NCBI GenBank assembly: GCA_964498095.1
Contig: CAZCFY010000002.1
Span: 62,001 to 126,000 of the forward strand
Source of the DNA: SG-bin7 sp964498095
GTDB lineage: Bacteria > Bdellovibrionota > Bdellovibrionia > Bdellovibrionales > SG-bin7
DNA length: 64,000 bases
Reading direction: 5' to 3'
Made by a program: the position numbers and the translations under genes. Below are positions 42,010-51,402 of this stretch, piece after piece. Below the pieces are notes generated by a model. It worked only from the letters and a program-made list of their open reading frames with translations. It was not told the origin of the DNA and did not search any database. Within the stretch, counting starts at the first letter, position 1; the number at the start of each line of letters is the position of its first letter.

Positions 42010-43133
42010 TTTTTGTAATTTTGTTGGGTGCAAACTCTTGGAGTCAAAGACTGCAAGAAAATTATATTTCGGCGCGCGCCGCGGGTATGGGAAATGCCTT
42101 TAGTGCGGTCGTCGACAATATTGATTCCATTTTTTATAATCCGGCCTCATTGGTTAAGTCGTCGGGATTTCATTGGACCATTGCCGATATCAATATTGGT
42201 GTTGGTAATCCCGAGGCCTTGATGTTGCTAGGAAATTTGAGTGGAGACTTTCAAAACACAATTAACCAATTACAGGATAAGACGTTTAGTAGTAATGCCT
42301 ACGCAAAGACCGCCGTGCAACTGGGAACTTTTGCATTTTATGTTTATGAAAATATGAATTTGGGGGTAGCGACATCTAATCCCGTGAGTCCGCAGTTTGA
42401 TATCGACTATATCAACGACATTTCTTATGGAATGTCTTTTGCTTTTCCGCTTATTCCCAGCATCATGGCGATGGGAATTACAACTAAATTTATCCGCCGC
42501 AATGGTAACCGTTTTACGGTGTTGGCTAATGATTTGGCCTCGCAGAATCAAGATTATTTAAGGGGTCTTTGGGATCTTAACGGAACGGGTTATGGCTTTG
42601 ATACGGGATTTTTATTTAAGATACCTGGTCCCGTGAGTCCCACATTGTCTTTAGCATGGAAAAATATTGGTGGATCGACTTTTAAGCCGACGACAGGTAG
42701 TCCGGGTACACCACCGTCGGAGGCCGACGAAGTAACAGCCGGCTTTGCACTAAATATTGGTTTGCCGCTGTTGTCGATATCTCCAGCAATAGAGGTAAAA
42801 CATGCGGGCGACCCCACTATCCCGTTTGGTAAAAAACTGCATCTAGGTTTCGAGATTAGTTTACTTAATTTAGATATTCGTGGCGGCGTCAATCAAGGTT
42901 ACTGGACAGCCGGTTTAGGTTTGGGCTTGGGCTTTTTGGATTTGGATTTGGCAACTTACGGAGTGGAAACCGGTGCAACTGTTGGGCAAAACGAGGACCG
43001 CCGCTATATGTTGCAGCTAACAATGGGACTGGGCATGGATTTTGGCGGCGGCGATGGCGGAGGGAGTGGCGGCTTTAGTGGGGACAGGGAAAATAAAGTC
43101 CGCGCGCAACGACGCTTGAAAAAACGCCGTTAA
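41988..43133 (+). CDS. FadL/PorV-like outer-membrane protein, paralogue 3
   Basis: The 381-residue product has a signal peptide ending in SWSQ. ARAAGMGNAFSAVVDNIDSIFYNPASLV is the family N-terminal signature. The C-terminal block carries GGVNQGYWTAG, TYGVETG and NEDRRYML, shared with paralogues 1 and 2. It differs from them in ending in a glycine-rich segment and a strongly basic tail (RAQRRLKKRR), so the usual final aromatic residue is missing. The ATG overlaps the lipoprotein gene, with GGAGG 9 bases upstream. Confidence 0.8.
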   Translation: MRMLSTIIFVILLGANSWSQRLQENYISARAAGMGNAFSAVVDNIDSIFYNPASLVKSSGFHWTIADINIGVGNPEALMLLGNLSGDFQNTINQLQDKTFSSNAYAKTAVQLGTFAFYVYENMNLGVATSNPVSPQFDIDYINDISYGMSFAFPLIPSIMAMGITTKFIRRNGNRFTVLANDLASQNQDYLRGLWDLNGTGYGFDTGFLFKIPGPVSPTLSLAWKNIGGSTFKPTTGSPGTPPSEADEVTAGFALNIGLPLLSISPAIEVKHAGDPTIPFGKKLHLGFEISLLNLDIRGGVNQGYWTAGLGLGLGFLDLDLATYGVETGATVGQNEDRRYMLQLTMGLGMDFGGGDGGGSGGFSGDRENKVRAQRRLKKRR

Positions 43134-43153
43134 AATAGCAATCTGCTCTGGCC

Positions 43154-45820
43154 GTGGAAATTATTCCTATTTCGTCGCCAGACGCCAAAGAAAAACTTTT
43201 TTCTGAATTTGATCCACGAACTACGATCTGGGTGGTACCCGATCTCGTTTCGCGGTCGGCACTCCAAGAAAAATTGCTGCAGAAATTTGACGTTGTCGAA
43301 AACAATGCATGTTTGCGCATAAGTGATTTGTGGCGGCAGCTCTTTTTTCGCGTGCGTCCCGATTTTAGGGTGGTGTCTCCGGCTTATGCCAAAGCTCTCG
43401 TGCGAGAATGGCTAAAGACCAGCGAATTTGAATGGGCGCGTACTCCCGGGGCTAGCGAAAATATTGTCCATTACCTCAATGAACTCATACCGCTCATAAG
43501 CCATCCCGAGAGCGAAACGCTAATGCCGCAATGGTTTCAAGAAAATCAGGGGGCTTTTGTGCGCTGGGGGCTTTGGTACGTCGAAGCCGTACGGTTGTGG
43601 AAAAGATTTTACGCGGAAAAAATCGTGGCCCGCAATTGGATTAGCGGCTTTTTAGTCAACGAACCGGGATTTGAAAAACAATTAAGCCGGCCGTTAATTT
43701 TTGATTTGGGCGTGGAAATCTTAGCTCCTGAACTTGAGCTCATGCGGCAGATGTCTCGTTTTGTTGAAGTAAAAATATTAGTGCCCTCTCCCGAATGGGC
43801 GGGCGAATATCCAGCGCTGACGAATCTAATCCCCTGTGAGGAAGTTAAGCGTTGGCAAGGCGGAAAAACAGACTTTCGGCATTTTGCCAGTTCGTTGGGA
43901 GAAATCAAAGATTCGGTTGCTACTGTTAGGCAGTGGATCGAAGAGGGAGTAGAGCCCGAAAAAATCGCGATAGTTGCCCCCAACCGCAAGCGGGTGTGGT
44001 CGACTTTAGTAGAATTTTTGCGCTTTGAGGGCATTCGTGTTCAGGAAAATGAACCGGACCCCGTGAGTGCTTATGGCAGAATTGGCCAATTAATTTCGCG
44101 CTTGCAGAATAATTTTGGCCACATTGAATCCAGCCACATTGAATTGGATCTATTTCATTCTTCGGAAGTTGAGAGAAAATTAATTAATCACGAAGAATTT
44201 TACCGGCTATTTAATAATATCTACAGCGACCGCGATTTGCGTCGTCATGCCGAGATAAAAAGGGAATATGAAGCGCGTGCCGAGATATCCCAAGCTTGGA
44301 ATACCAATGAATTTATCAATAAGGTTAGTGCGCAGTGGAATGACGATTGGCCGCACGAAACTTTAGAAAAGCTGTTAAATGAAGTCGTTAAGGACAGTCA
44401 TCCGGGAATTCCGTTAGAGCCGCGAAATTGGTTATCCTATTTTGGGGAGCTTGCCGGAACCGTAGATTTAAACTCTAGCCAAGGTAACGTCTCCGGGGTC
44501 CGCGTTGAAAATTATTTTAGCGCAGATCATCTAAATATCTCGCATCTTTATTTTTTAAATGCGACGGAAGCGGAATTTAAAAAGAATAGACGAACGAGTA
44601 TTTTGGACGAGGACTTAAAGAGTTTAAGCCGCGCTCTGGGGTTTAATTTGACAGTGAATGCCCCCGATATTCCCGAATTTATTGCCAAGTGGCTACTCTC
44701 TAGAAATTTTAAAGCCAGTGTTCTTAGTTTCGCGGACTCCGATTTTTCGGGCCGGGAAGAGACGCCGGCGTTTTTCTGGTTGCAAGGATGTCTTGCTCGC
44801 GGCCAGGAGACAAAAATTCTCGTCCCAGGTATGACCGTTTGGGATCAAAAGCAGGAAAGCTTGGCGAAAAATCCCGAAAGTACAGAGGTAGGAAAACGCG
44901 TACGCGCCGAATTTGAAAAGCCCGCGACTTCGATAGGGCCATGGCATAAGCCGTTAAAAATTTCGGCGACCAGCCTGGCAAATTATAACCGCTGCCCTTA
45001 TGTGTATTACGCCGAAAATCTATTGGGAATGAAGGTGAGTGAACCGTTAGATCTGGATCTTGGCTATATGGATTTGGGGCAGTTACTGCACTTTCTGACC
45101 GAAAAAATAATTTCCGAAAACAGGGGCTTTGATTTAAGCGAAAGTGAAATCAGCAAAATTATTGATTCCTGGGCGCGGGAAAGCGCCGTTCCACTTGTGG
45201 ACTCGGACCTTTGGCAACATCAGAAAGTGCGGCTATACCCTTACGTTAAAAAGTTTTTAGAAACGGAAAGCGAATGGCGCCGCAGGTTTCCGCAAACAAA
45301 AACCGCCGCCGTGGAGCTTGAAATAAAGGGCGAGATCAATACGCCCTTGGGAGTTGTAAAGATCACGGGCCGTATCGACCGGGTTGATCATGATGGTGAG
45401 GGGAGATATTTGGTAATTGACTACAAGCGCTCGGACTCAAATTTATCGGCGCTTAAATCTTGGCTGAAAAATCAACTTTACCAGCCTTTACTTTATACTC
45501 TGGCAATAGAAAAGGGCTGGACACGATTGGGCCGGCAAAAAGTCGTTGGTGGACAGTTTTATGTGTTACGTGACGGCGACCGTACCCGGGCCTTCTTTGT
45601 TAAAGAAGAAAGCGGCACGTTGTTTGACTCTGATAGTAGGGAAAGAAATAAAATTTCCAATGCCGAAAAGGAGGAGTTAATCGGGGAACTAGAGAAAGTG
45701 ATCTCTGACTCCGTTACCCGCGTACTCGGCGGCGAGTTTTTACCTAAGCCAGTTGATGAAGAACAAACATGTAACGATTGTCGTTGGAGATATTCATGCC
45801 GGGCCCGTCACTTAATGTAA
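43154..45820 (+). CDS. addB: AddB-like PD-(D/E)XK nuclease with Fe-S cysteines
   Basis: AddB is the second subunit of the AddAB helicase-nuclease that resects double-strand breaks for recombination. The 888-residue product, from a GTG, has a degenerate helicase-like N-terminal half and a C-terminal nuclease with GRIDRVDH and YLVIDYKRS active-site motifs. A cysteine near residue 613 (NRCPYVYY) and three more in the spacing C873-x2-C876-x5-C882 reproduce the 4Fe-4S cluster ligands of AddB. The gene ends within the start region of addA. It is shorter than Bacillus AddB (about 1160 residues). Confidence 0.87.
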   Translation: MEIIPISSPDAKEKLFSEFDPRTTIWVVPDLVSRSALQEKLLQKFDVVENNACLRISDLWRQLFFRVRPDFRVVSPAYAKALVREWLKTSEFEWARTPGASENIVHYLNELIPLISHPESETLMPQWFQENQGAFVRWGLWYVEAVRLWKRFYAEKIVARNWISGFLVNEPGFEKQLSRPLIFDLGVEILAPELELMRQMSRFVEVKILVPSPEWAGEYPALTNLIPCEEVKRWQGGKTDFRHFASSLGEIKDSVATVRQWIEEGVEPEKIAIVAPNRKRVWSTLVEFLRFEGIRVQENEPDPVSAYGRIGQLISRLQNNFGHIESSHIELDLFHSSEVERKLINHEEFYRLFNNIYSDRDLRRHAEIKREYEARAEISQAWNTNEFINKVSAQWNDDWPHETLEKLLNEVVKDSHPGIPLEPRNWLSYFGELAGTVDLNSSQGNVSGVRVENYFSADHLNISHLYFLNATEAEFKKNRRTSILDEDLKSLSRALGFNLTVNAPDIPEFIAKWLLSRNFKASVLSFADSDFSGREETPAFFWLQGCLARGQETKILVPGMTVWDQKQESLAKNPESTEVGKRVRAEFEKPATSIGPWHKPLKISATSLANYNRCPYVYYAENLLGMKVSEPLDLDLGYMDLGQLLHFLTEKIISENRGFDLSESEISKIIDSWARESAVPLVDSDLWQHQKVRLYPYVKKFLETESEWRRRFPQTKTAAVELEIKGEINTPLGVVKITGRIDRVDHDGEGRYLVIDYKRSDSNLSALKSWLKNQLYQPLLYTLAIEKGWTRLGRQKVVGGQFYVLRDGDRTRAFFVKEESGTLFDSDSRERNKISNAEKEELIGELEKVISDSVTRVLGGEFLPKPVDEEQTCNDCRWRYSCRARHLM

Positions 45821-48813
45821 ATACGATCGTGCGTGCTGGCGCCGGCGCCGGAAAAACCACGCGTTTAATTAAAACGATTTTCGACTTTTGTGCTGAGTTC
45901 AAAGAGAAAAACAGCCGTTTTCCGCGCCTAATAGTATGTACGTTTACCCGCAAAGCCACCAAAGAGCTACGTGAGCGCCTAATGCAGAAAGCCTTATTGT
46001 CGGGCGACTGGGACTTCGTTCGCTTCGTGGCCTCCAATCAACTGCATATCTCCACAATTCACGGGGTATTACTTAAATATTTAAGTCATTTCGGCTACCG
46101 GCTTGGCTTGGACCCGCGCTTTCGCTTTGTCGATGGTGCGCAAGTAATGCATACGGCGAAGGACATCGTTCGGTCGGTATTAAATTCCGAAAGTCTTACC
46201 CCTGACCAGCGGGCGCATATCCTGGAAACATTTGAAATCAAAGGTCTCGCTGAATTAGCGATAAAGTCTTTTGAGTTTTCTGGTTTATTCCCACACTTAA
46301 AAATGCATGGCGAGGAAAGCTTAAAGAACCTACTCAGTGAAGAAATTATAAGTGTGATAGCGGAGCTCTCCCGATTACGAGAAGGTCTCGAGAAATATGT
46401 TGGCGAAAGGCCCATCATAGGTGAAGTTTCGCAGTGGCTGAATAAGCAGACGAAAGTTTTAAAAAATTACGCTGATGAGCAAATTAAGCTTCAGGATGTG
46501 CTTACATCTCTGGCCACGCTTCCTAAGTTTCAGATTAGCGCAAAAAAGCCATTTCCATCCGATGATTTGCTCGGCAAAGTTCGCGAGGTGATTAAAGAAA
46601 TCCGTGCCAGTTGGGACACACCCGCCTATGACTTTCAAAGTTTTTACCAGGTTGGCCAAACTTTATCCGCTGCCGAAGAGTGCATAAAGCTTTTTCGTGA
46701 AAAATTTCTGGCCCATAAATTAAATACCGGCGAACTTGAAATATCCGACCTGGAGGTGCTTTCCATGGAATTGCTGAGAAAGCATCCCGAGACGATGGGT
46801 TTATTTTCCTTGGATTGGGATTTCTGGATGATAGATGAATATCAAGACACGAGTCCCATTCAGGTGGAACTAATAAATAAGTTAAAAGGTAAGAGTGCGA
46901 GCTTTGTAGTGGGCGATCCGCAACAAAGTATATATTTATTTCGCGGGGCCCGCAGCGAGGTTTTTATCGCTGGCGAAAAAGCGGTTAGGGATAGTAATGG
47001 CCTTCATGATGTTTTGGATGTAAATCACCGTTCGCGCCCGGAGCTTGTTGCGTTCTTCAACGAAGTTTTTGTGCGCGATGGGAACAAGTTTTTTACCGCT
47101 AAAGCGAGTAAGCCCGCCGGGGCGGCAAAGCTAGCCGACGTTAGGCTATTGATGAGTGATAGAGATGAGAGCGGATATATTCCCCTCATTGCAGAAGTAA
47201 ATTTGCTAGTTGAAAGTGGTATTGCACCTGAAAACATTGCGATTTTGGCGCGGCAGAAAAAAAGCCTAAAGCAGGCGGCGAAAGCGTTAATGGATGCTAA
47301 AATTCCGTGCCTTATGCATTCGGCAGGAGCTTTCTATGAACGCCGTGAAATTTTGGACGCTCTGTCCTTATTGCGGTTTCTTTTGAATCCGCACGACAAT
47401 ACCAATTTTATCGATTTAATTCGTTCTCCTTGGTTTAAGGTTGAAGATCTAAAGATTTTAGAAAGTCTCGCTAATAAAAAATGTTTTTCATTTTGGTCGG
47501 AAGTAATGAGTCAGCCCCTGTTTGAACCACTTAATAAGCTTTTACTTGAGCGTGATCGCTTTTCGATCACTGAAGTCTTTCGCCGCGCACTCATAGACAA
47601 TGGCTTTTTTGATTTTTCTCACTATCTAGATTTGTCGGGCCGAAGGGAGGCCAATCTTTGGAAGCTCGTAAATGATTTGGAACAAGCGGCCCGGCAGCCT
47701 GGCTTTAATTTTTTAAATTTTGCGCAACAAAAATTAAGAGAATTAAATTTGGATTATTCCGAAGATGAAGACGCTACGGCGGCAAAGCAGGGAAACCGTG
47801 TAAATCTTATGACAGTCCACCAGTCCAAAGGTTTACAGTTCGAACACGTGATCGTGTTAGATATCGACAAGGCGATTAAATCGGGCGGCCACCGCGGCCG
47901 CATGGGTTCCTTCGATGAAGAGAAGGGGTTTGTAAGTTTTCCCATATATAATAGATCGACTGCGAAAAACGAGCGGACATTAGGCGACATTACTTGTCAG
48001 AACGCGATGCGGGTCCGCGAGCTTGAAGAATCGGCGCGAGTATTTTATGTCGCGGTCACGCGTGCGATCAATGGCTTAACGATAATTGGCGGTCTAGAAC
48101 CTAAGGAAGATTCCTGGCAGCGACTCATTCCATTTAATTTTGAGTCCGGAGAACACTCTGGTAATGGGTACTGCTACGTGGTGGAATACGGTCCATGGAC
48201 GAAAAGTGATTTTAAAGTCCCGAGCGCGGAAATAGTCAAAAACATTTCGCCAGTGACTTTGCCAGAAACCTCTATGTTCGAAAAAATATCAGTCACCAAC
48301 CTCGTTAAAGGATCAAGACAAAATAAAGAAAGACCGAAAGTACTTCTTAAATCACTGCAAAATTCAATTCAGACCTCGCGGCGTGGAGTGTTAATGCACC
48401 AGTTGCTAGAGTCCGTGAAATATCAGGGGATTGATGCGGGACTAACGATGGCGGAGAGTTATTTTCCTGAAACCCCAAACGAAGCGCGTGCGGCGCTAAA
48501 CTGGGTTTTTGAACTTAAGGATCCGGACATGAAGCAGATTCTTGAAACTGGATTTGCCGAATGGGGATTTCAATTTCGGCACGGTTCTCAGATTATAGAC
48601 GGGCAAATAGATTTGTGGGGCAGGGCCAACGCCAAGGTTTGGATATTAGATTATAAAACCGGATCCTCTGTTTATGCCGATCGCGCATTTTCGCAATTGA
48701 CGTGGTATGCAAAGGCGCTTCGCGCGTATGGAATAACGGACAAAATTCAAATGGCCGTTATGTACCCCTTTGAAAAAAGTTTTGTGACTCAAACTTATAC
48801 GGAAAATTTCTAA
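45796..48813 (+). CDS. addA: AddA-like UvrD-family helicase-nuclease
   Basis: AddA unwinds and cuts broken DNA ends with AddB. The 1005-residue product has Walker A AGAGAGKTTRL, CTFTRKATKELRERL, DEYQDTSPIQ (motif II), VVGDPQQSIYLFRGA (motif III), VHQSKGLQFEHV and FYVAVTRA. At the C-terminus, GQIDLWGR and WILDYKTG are the RecB-type nuclease motifs. The ATG at 45796 is preceded by GGAGA; the in-frame TTG at 45778 is less likely. It overlaps the addB end by 25 bases. Confidence 0.9.
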   Translation: MPGPSLNVNTIVRAGAGAGKTTRLIKTIFDFCAEFKEKNSRFPRLIVCTFTRKATKELRERLMQKALLSGDWDFVRFVASNQLHISTIHGVLLKYLSHFGYRLGLDPRFRFVDGAQVMHTAKDIVRSVLNSESLTPDQRAHILETFEIKGLAELAIKSFEFSGLFPHLKMHGEESLKNLLSEEIISVIAELSRLREGLEKYVGERPIIGEVSQWLNKQTKVLKNYADEQIKLQDVLTSLATLPKFQISAKKPFPSDDLLGKVREVIKEIRASWDTPAYDFQSFYQVGQTLSAAEECIKLFREKFLAHKLNTGELEISDLEVLSMELLRKHPETMGLFSLDWDFWMIDEYQDTSPIQVELINKLKGKSASFVVGDPQQSIYLFRGARSEVFIAGEKAVRDSNGLHDVLDVNHRSRPELVAFFNEVFVRDGNKFFTAKASKPAGAAKLADVRLLMSDRDESGYIPLIAEVNLLVESGIAPENIAILARQKKSLKQAAKALMDAKIPCLMHSAGAFYERREILDALSLLRFLLNPHDNTNFIDLIRSPWFKVEDLKILESLANKKCFSFWSEVMSQPLFEPLNKLLLERDRFSITEVFRRALIDNGFFDFSHYLDLSGRREANLWKLVNDLEQAARQPGFNFLNFAQQKLRELNLDYSEDEDATAAKQGNRVNLMTVHQSKGLQFEHVIVLDIDKAIKSGGHRGRMGSFDEEKGFVSFPIYNRSTAKNERTLGDITCQNAMRVRELEESARVFYVAVTRAINGLTIIGGLEPKEDSWQRLIPFNFESGEHSGNGYCYVVEYGPWTKSDFKVPSAEIVKNISPVTLPETSMFEKISVTNLVKGSRQNKERPKVLLKSLQNSIQTSRRGVLMHQLLESVKYQGIDAGLTMAESYFPETPNEARAALNWVFELKDPDMKQILETGFAEWGFQFRHGSQIIDGQIDLWGRANAKVWILDYKTGSSVYADRAFSQLTWYAKALRAYGITDKIQMAVMYPFEKSFVTQTYTENF

Positions 48814-49001
48814 ATAAATAAGAATTACTTGTACCGATTTGAGGCGCTTAACTTGGCGAACTCCTATACGCTGTCTAAAAAGTTTTTTGCCGCAAGTTCT
48901 ATACGCGGTCCATCAAGGTATTATCTTTGCACAACTTTATGCCGATAGGACTAACAGCCAGGGATAGGCAGAGTTTCAATTTGAGACCGGGAAATTGGGG
49001 A

Positions 49002-49718
49002 ATGAAGTTGGCTTTCAAAATATCTTTGGTAACGATTGTATTGCTTGGAATAACTACCTTTTATTCCAACTGCACTCCCCAACACATGGTAGGGGCGCCG
49101 CTCTCAAGTATCAACACCGCCGAAATACTTCAAAGCTTACAAAATCAATCCACAACGATTTTAAGTCAGCGATGTGCTTCTTGCCACAACGACAATTCGA
49201 CCAATTCCAGCCTTAAAGATATTTTGGATACGCAGTATTTGATTACGGCCGGTTATATTGATCCCGGTTCGCCACAAACATCTCTTCTCTATATGAACGT
49301 CGTCGATAAAATTATGCCTCAAGGCGGTCCCGAACTCTCCGTCGAAGATATTGCGGTGTTACGCGACTGGATTGCGGCGCTCGGTGGAAATTTTGATACA
49401 TTTATTGGTGCTGTTGATGGGCCAACCACTGGCAATACAAATGTTATAGGTACGTTTTTGCAAGTAAACGCAATTTTACAACAGCGCTGTGTTGCTTGTC
49501 ATAACGGGCAACGCCGGCCAAATTTAAATTTACCTTATGCCCAACTAATTGCCGAAACAACAGCTGCGGGTCTTCCCTTAATCTCTCCTGGAGAGCAATC
49601 GAATTCTCGTCTTTATCTCTCTGTGGCCAACAATTCAATGCCACAGGGAAGTCCGCTCACAAATACGCAAAAAGAAATCATCCGCACTTGGGTTGCGGCA
49701 GGAGCTCGTAATGACTAA
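49002..49718 (+). CDS. di-haem cytochrome c-type lipoprotein, first gene of redox operon
   Basis: The 238-residue product has a signal peptide that ends in the unusual lipobox TFYSNC. Two CXXCH haem-binding motifs follow, CASCH (about residue 61) and CVACH (about residue 160), each about 65-75 residues before a methionine in an 'MPQG' context (KIMPQGGPEL and NSMPQGSPL) that is a likely sixth haem ligand. This is the planctomycete-type PSCyt1-like arrangement, here duplicated. The ATG at 49002 is chosen because the longer frame to 48927 lacks a signal at its start. The next gene overlaps by 8 bases. Confidence 0.82.
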   Translation: MKLAFKISLVTIVLLGITTFYSNCTPQHMVGAPLSSINTAEILQSLQNQSTTILSQRCASCHNDNSTNSSLKDILDTQYLITAGYIDPGSPQTSLLYMNVVDKIMPQGGPELSVEDIAVLRDWIAALGGNFDTFIGAVDGPTTGNTNVIGTFLQVNAILQQRCVACHNGQRRPNLNLPYAQLIAETTAAGLPLISPGEQSNSRLYLSVANNSMPQGSPLTNTQKEIIRTWVAAGARND

Positions 49719-51402
49719 ATTGCGTCGCACCTTAGGTTTTATTGGTTTATTCCTGTTACTTAGTTTGAGTTTCCATAACTGTATTTCGGGTTCGTCTGCG
49801 GATTCGAGCGCGGGGACGGGAAGTAATGGTGGTAATGTTATTCCCGCGTGTACTTACTCAAGCAATCCTGCACCCGTTCTCCAAGGAATTTTTACCGACA
49901 GTGCTTTGACTAATTCCGTTTCGTCGATTTCTTACCGCGTAGGCATGGGAAATGATGCCGGCAATGAGGCTACTCGCACATTGTATTTGCGTGCCAACTC
50001 CGGCGATAATTATAGCAGTGTAATATCTGTGAACTGTAATGGTGGTACTGGAATTGCCGCTAACTGCGATATTAATAATGGTAATCTCCGTGTGCGGATT
50101 AATCCCGATCAAGGCGCTGAGTGTTTATCGGGCTCCACCGCAATACAAATCAATGTGAGTGATTTGGTAAATGCTCCAGGTTGTCAAAACCTTGCAGCGC
50201 AGTCGAACTCCTTAACTTTGAATGTGAATCTTACCAATGGTTGTCTGCCGACAATTCGATTAAATCCTCCCAATCAATATTCCTTTGGACAAATGGGGGC
50301 AAGTGTCGCCATCGACGGCAATTGGGCTGTTGCCGCAACTCCGGGTGATGAGCTTTCTGGGGTTGATGCCGGAGCTGCACATGTTTTTCAGCGCAATGTA
50401 AATCAATGGACTAATTTTCAAAGAATCGTTCCAAATAGCATTGCTGCCGGCGCTTCGCTGGGCGCGGTTGCAATTTCTGGGACGACAATGGTCTTGGGCG
50501 CAAACTTATATGCCAATGGCACAGGCCGGGCCTGGGTTTACCAGTTTAGCGGAACTTCATGGGTGTTGGCCGCAGAACTTAATGCTCCCACACCGATTGT
50601 CGGCGAAAAATTTGGTACTTCTGTAGCAATTTCAAATGGGGTTATTGCCGTCGGCGCACCCAGAAACTCTGCTATGGGGTCACAGTCCGGCGCGGTCTAT
50701 TTATTTTCAGGATCTAATTTTGCTTCCGTGCAGACTGTTTATCCTTATATTGATGGCAATATCGCCGGTGATACTCTTGTTCAGGGCGAGTTTGGTACGA
50801 GCGTCTCGTTGAATGGAACTTCATTAGTTGTGGGTGCGCCATTTCCTAATTCCTCTATTACACGCAGTGAAGCCGTCTACTTATTTAGACAAAATGGAAA
50901 CTTTGCCGCCGCCCAAAAGATTTCCAATAGTGATGGCGGCAGTACAAAGAGATTTGGGGCAGCGATTCTTCAAAGTGGTAACTCTTTAATTATTGGCGCG
51001 CCATTTTACTCTTCTAATATGAATAGTGAAGTCGGCCGAGCCTATGTTTATTCGCGCGCGGACACGGCCGCAAACTTTAGTTTTACCCGCCAATTAAATC
51101 CCGGCGATCCCGGTGTAAAAGATCACTTTGGACAATCCGTTTTCTTGAGTGGAAATTATTTTTATGTCGGCGCCCCCGATAAAACTTTCGATCAACTTGC
51201 CAAGGTTGGAGCCGTTTATATTTTCAATAGTGATGGGTCACAAAATTTCAAAGTGCGCTCCCGCCGCGCCGACCGCGAAAATGACTCCTTTGGCGTTTCG
51301 ATTGGTGTTTCTAATGGGTGGATGATTTCCGGCGCCTTTAATGACGAAAGCGACGTCAATTACCTGGATGCTGGCTCCGTATATATGGTGGATGTGCCGT
51401 GA
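49711..51402 (+). CDS. FG-GAP beta-propeller lipoprotein
   Basis: The 563-residue product has a signal peptide with lipobox SFHNC. An N-terminal domain with several cysteines is followed by a series of FG-GAP-type blades, each of form FG-x-S-V-x(5-10)-VGAP followed by AxxYxF (for example FGTSVAISNGVIAVGAP and GAVYLFSGS, about six units from residue 185 onward). This is the integrin-alpha-like propeller fold, normally an extracellular binding or scaffold surface. The ATG lies in the last codons of the preceding cytochrome gene and the stop overlaps the next GTG. Confidence 0.82.
   Translation: MTKLRRTLGFIGLFLLLSLSFHNCISGSSADSSAGTGSNGGNVIPACTYSSNPAPVLQGIFTDSALTNSVSSISYRVGMGNDAGNEATRTLYLRANSGDNYSSVISVNCNGGTGIAANCDINNGNLRVRINPDQGAECLSGSTAIQINVSDLVNAPGCQNLAAQSNSLTLNVNLTNGCLPTIRLNPPNQYSFGQMGASVAIDGNWAVAATPGDELSGVDAGAAHVFQRNVNQWTNFQRIVPNSIAAGASLGAVAISGTTMVLGANLYANGTGRAWVYQFSGTSWVLAAELNAPTPIVGEKFGTSVAISNGVIAVGAPRNSAMGSQSGAVYLFSGSNFASVQTVYPYIDGNIAGDTLVQGEFGTSVSLNGTSLVVGAPFPNSSITRSEAVYLFRQNGNFAAAQKISNSDGGSTKRFGAAILQSGNSLIIGAPFYSSNMNSEVGRAYVYSRADTAANFSFTRQLNPGDPGVKDHFGQSVFLSGNYFYVGAPDKTFDQLAKVGAVYIFNSDGSQNFKVRSRRADRENDSFGVSIGVSNGWMISGAFNDESDVNYLDAGSVYMVDVP

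Noticed and set aside
48814..49001. Promoter for the redox operon in the 188-base gap
   Set aside because: CTATACGC occurs twice, but no -35/-10 pair with good spacing could be settled on by eye.
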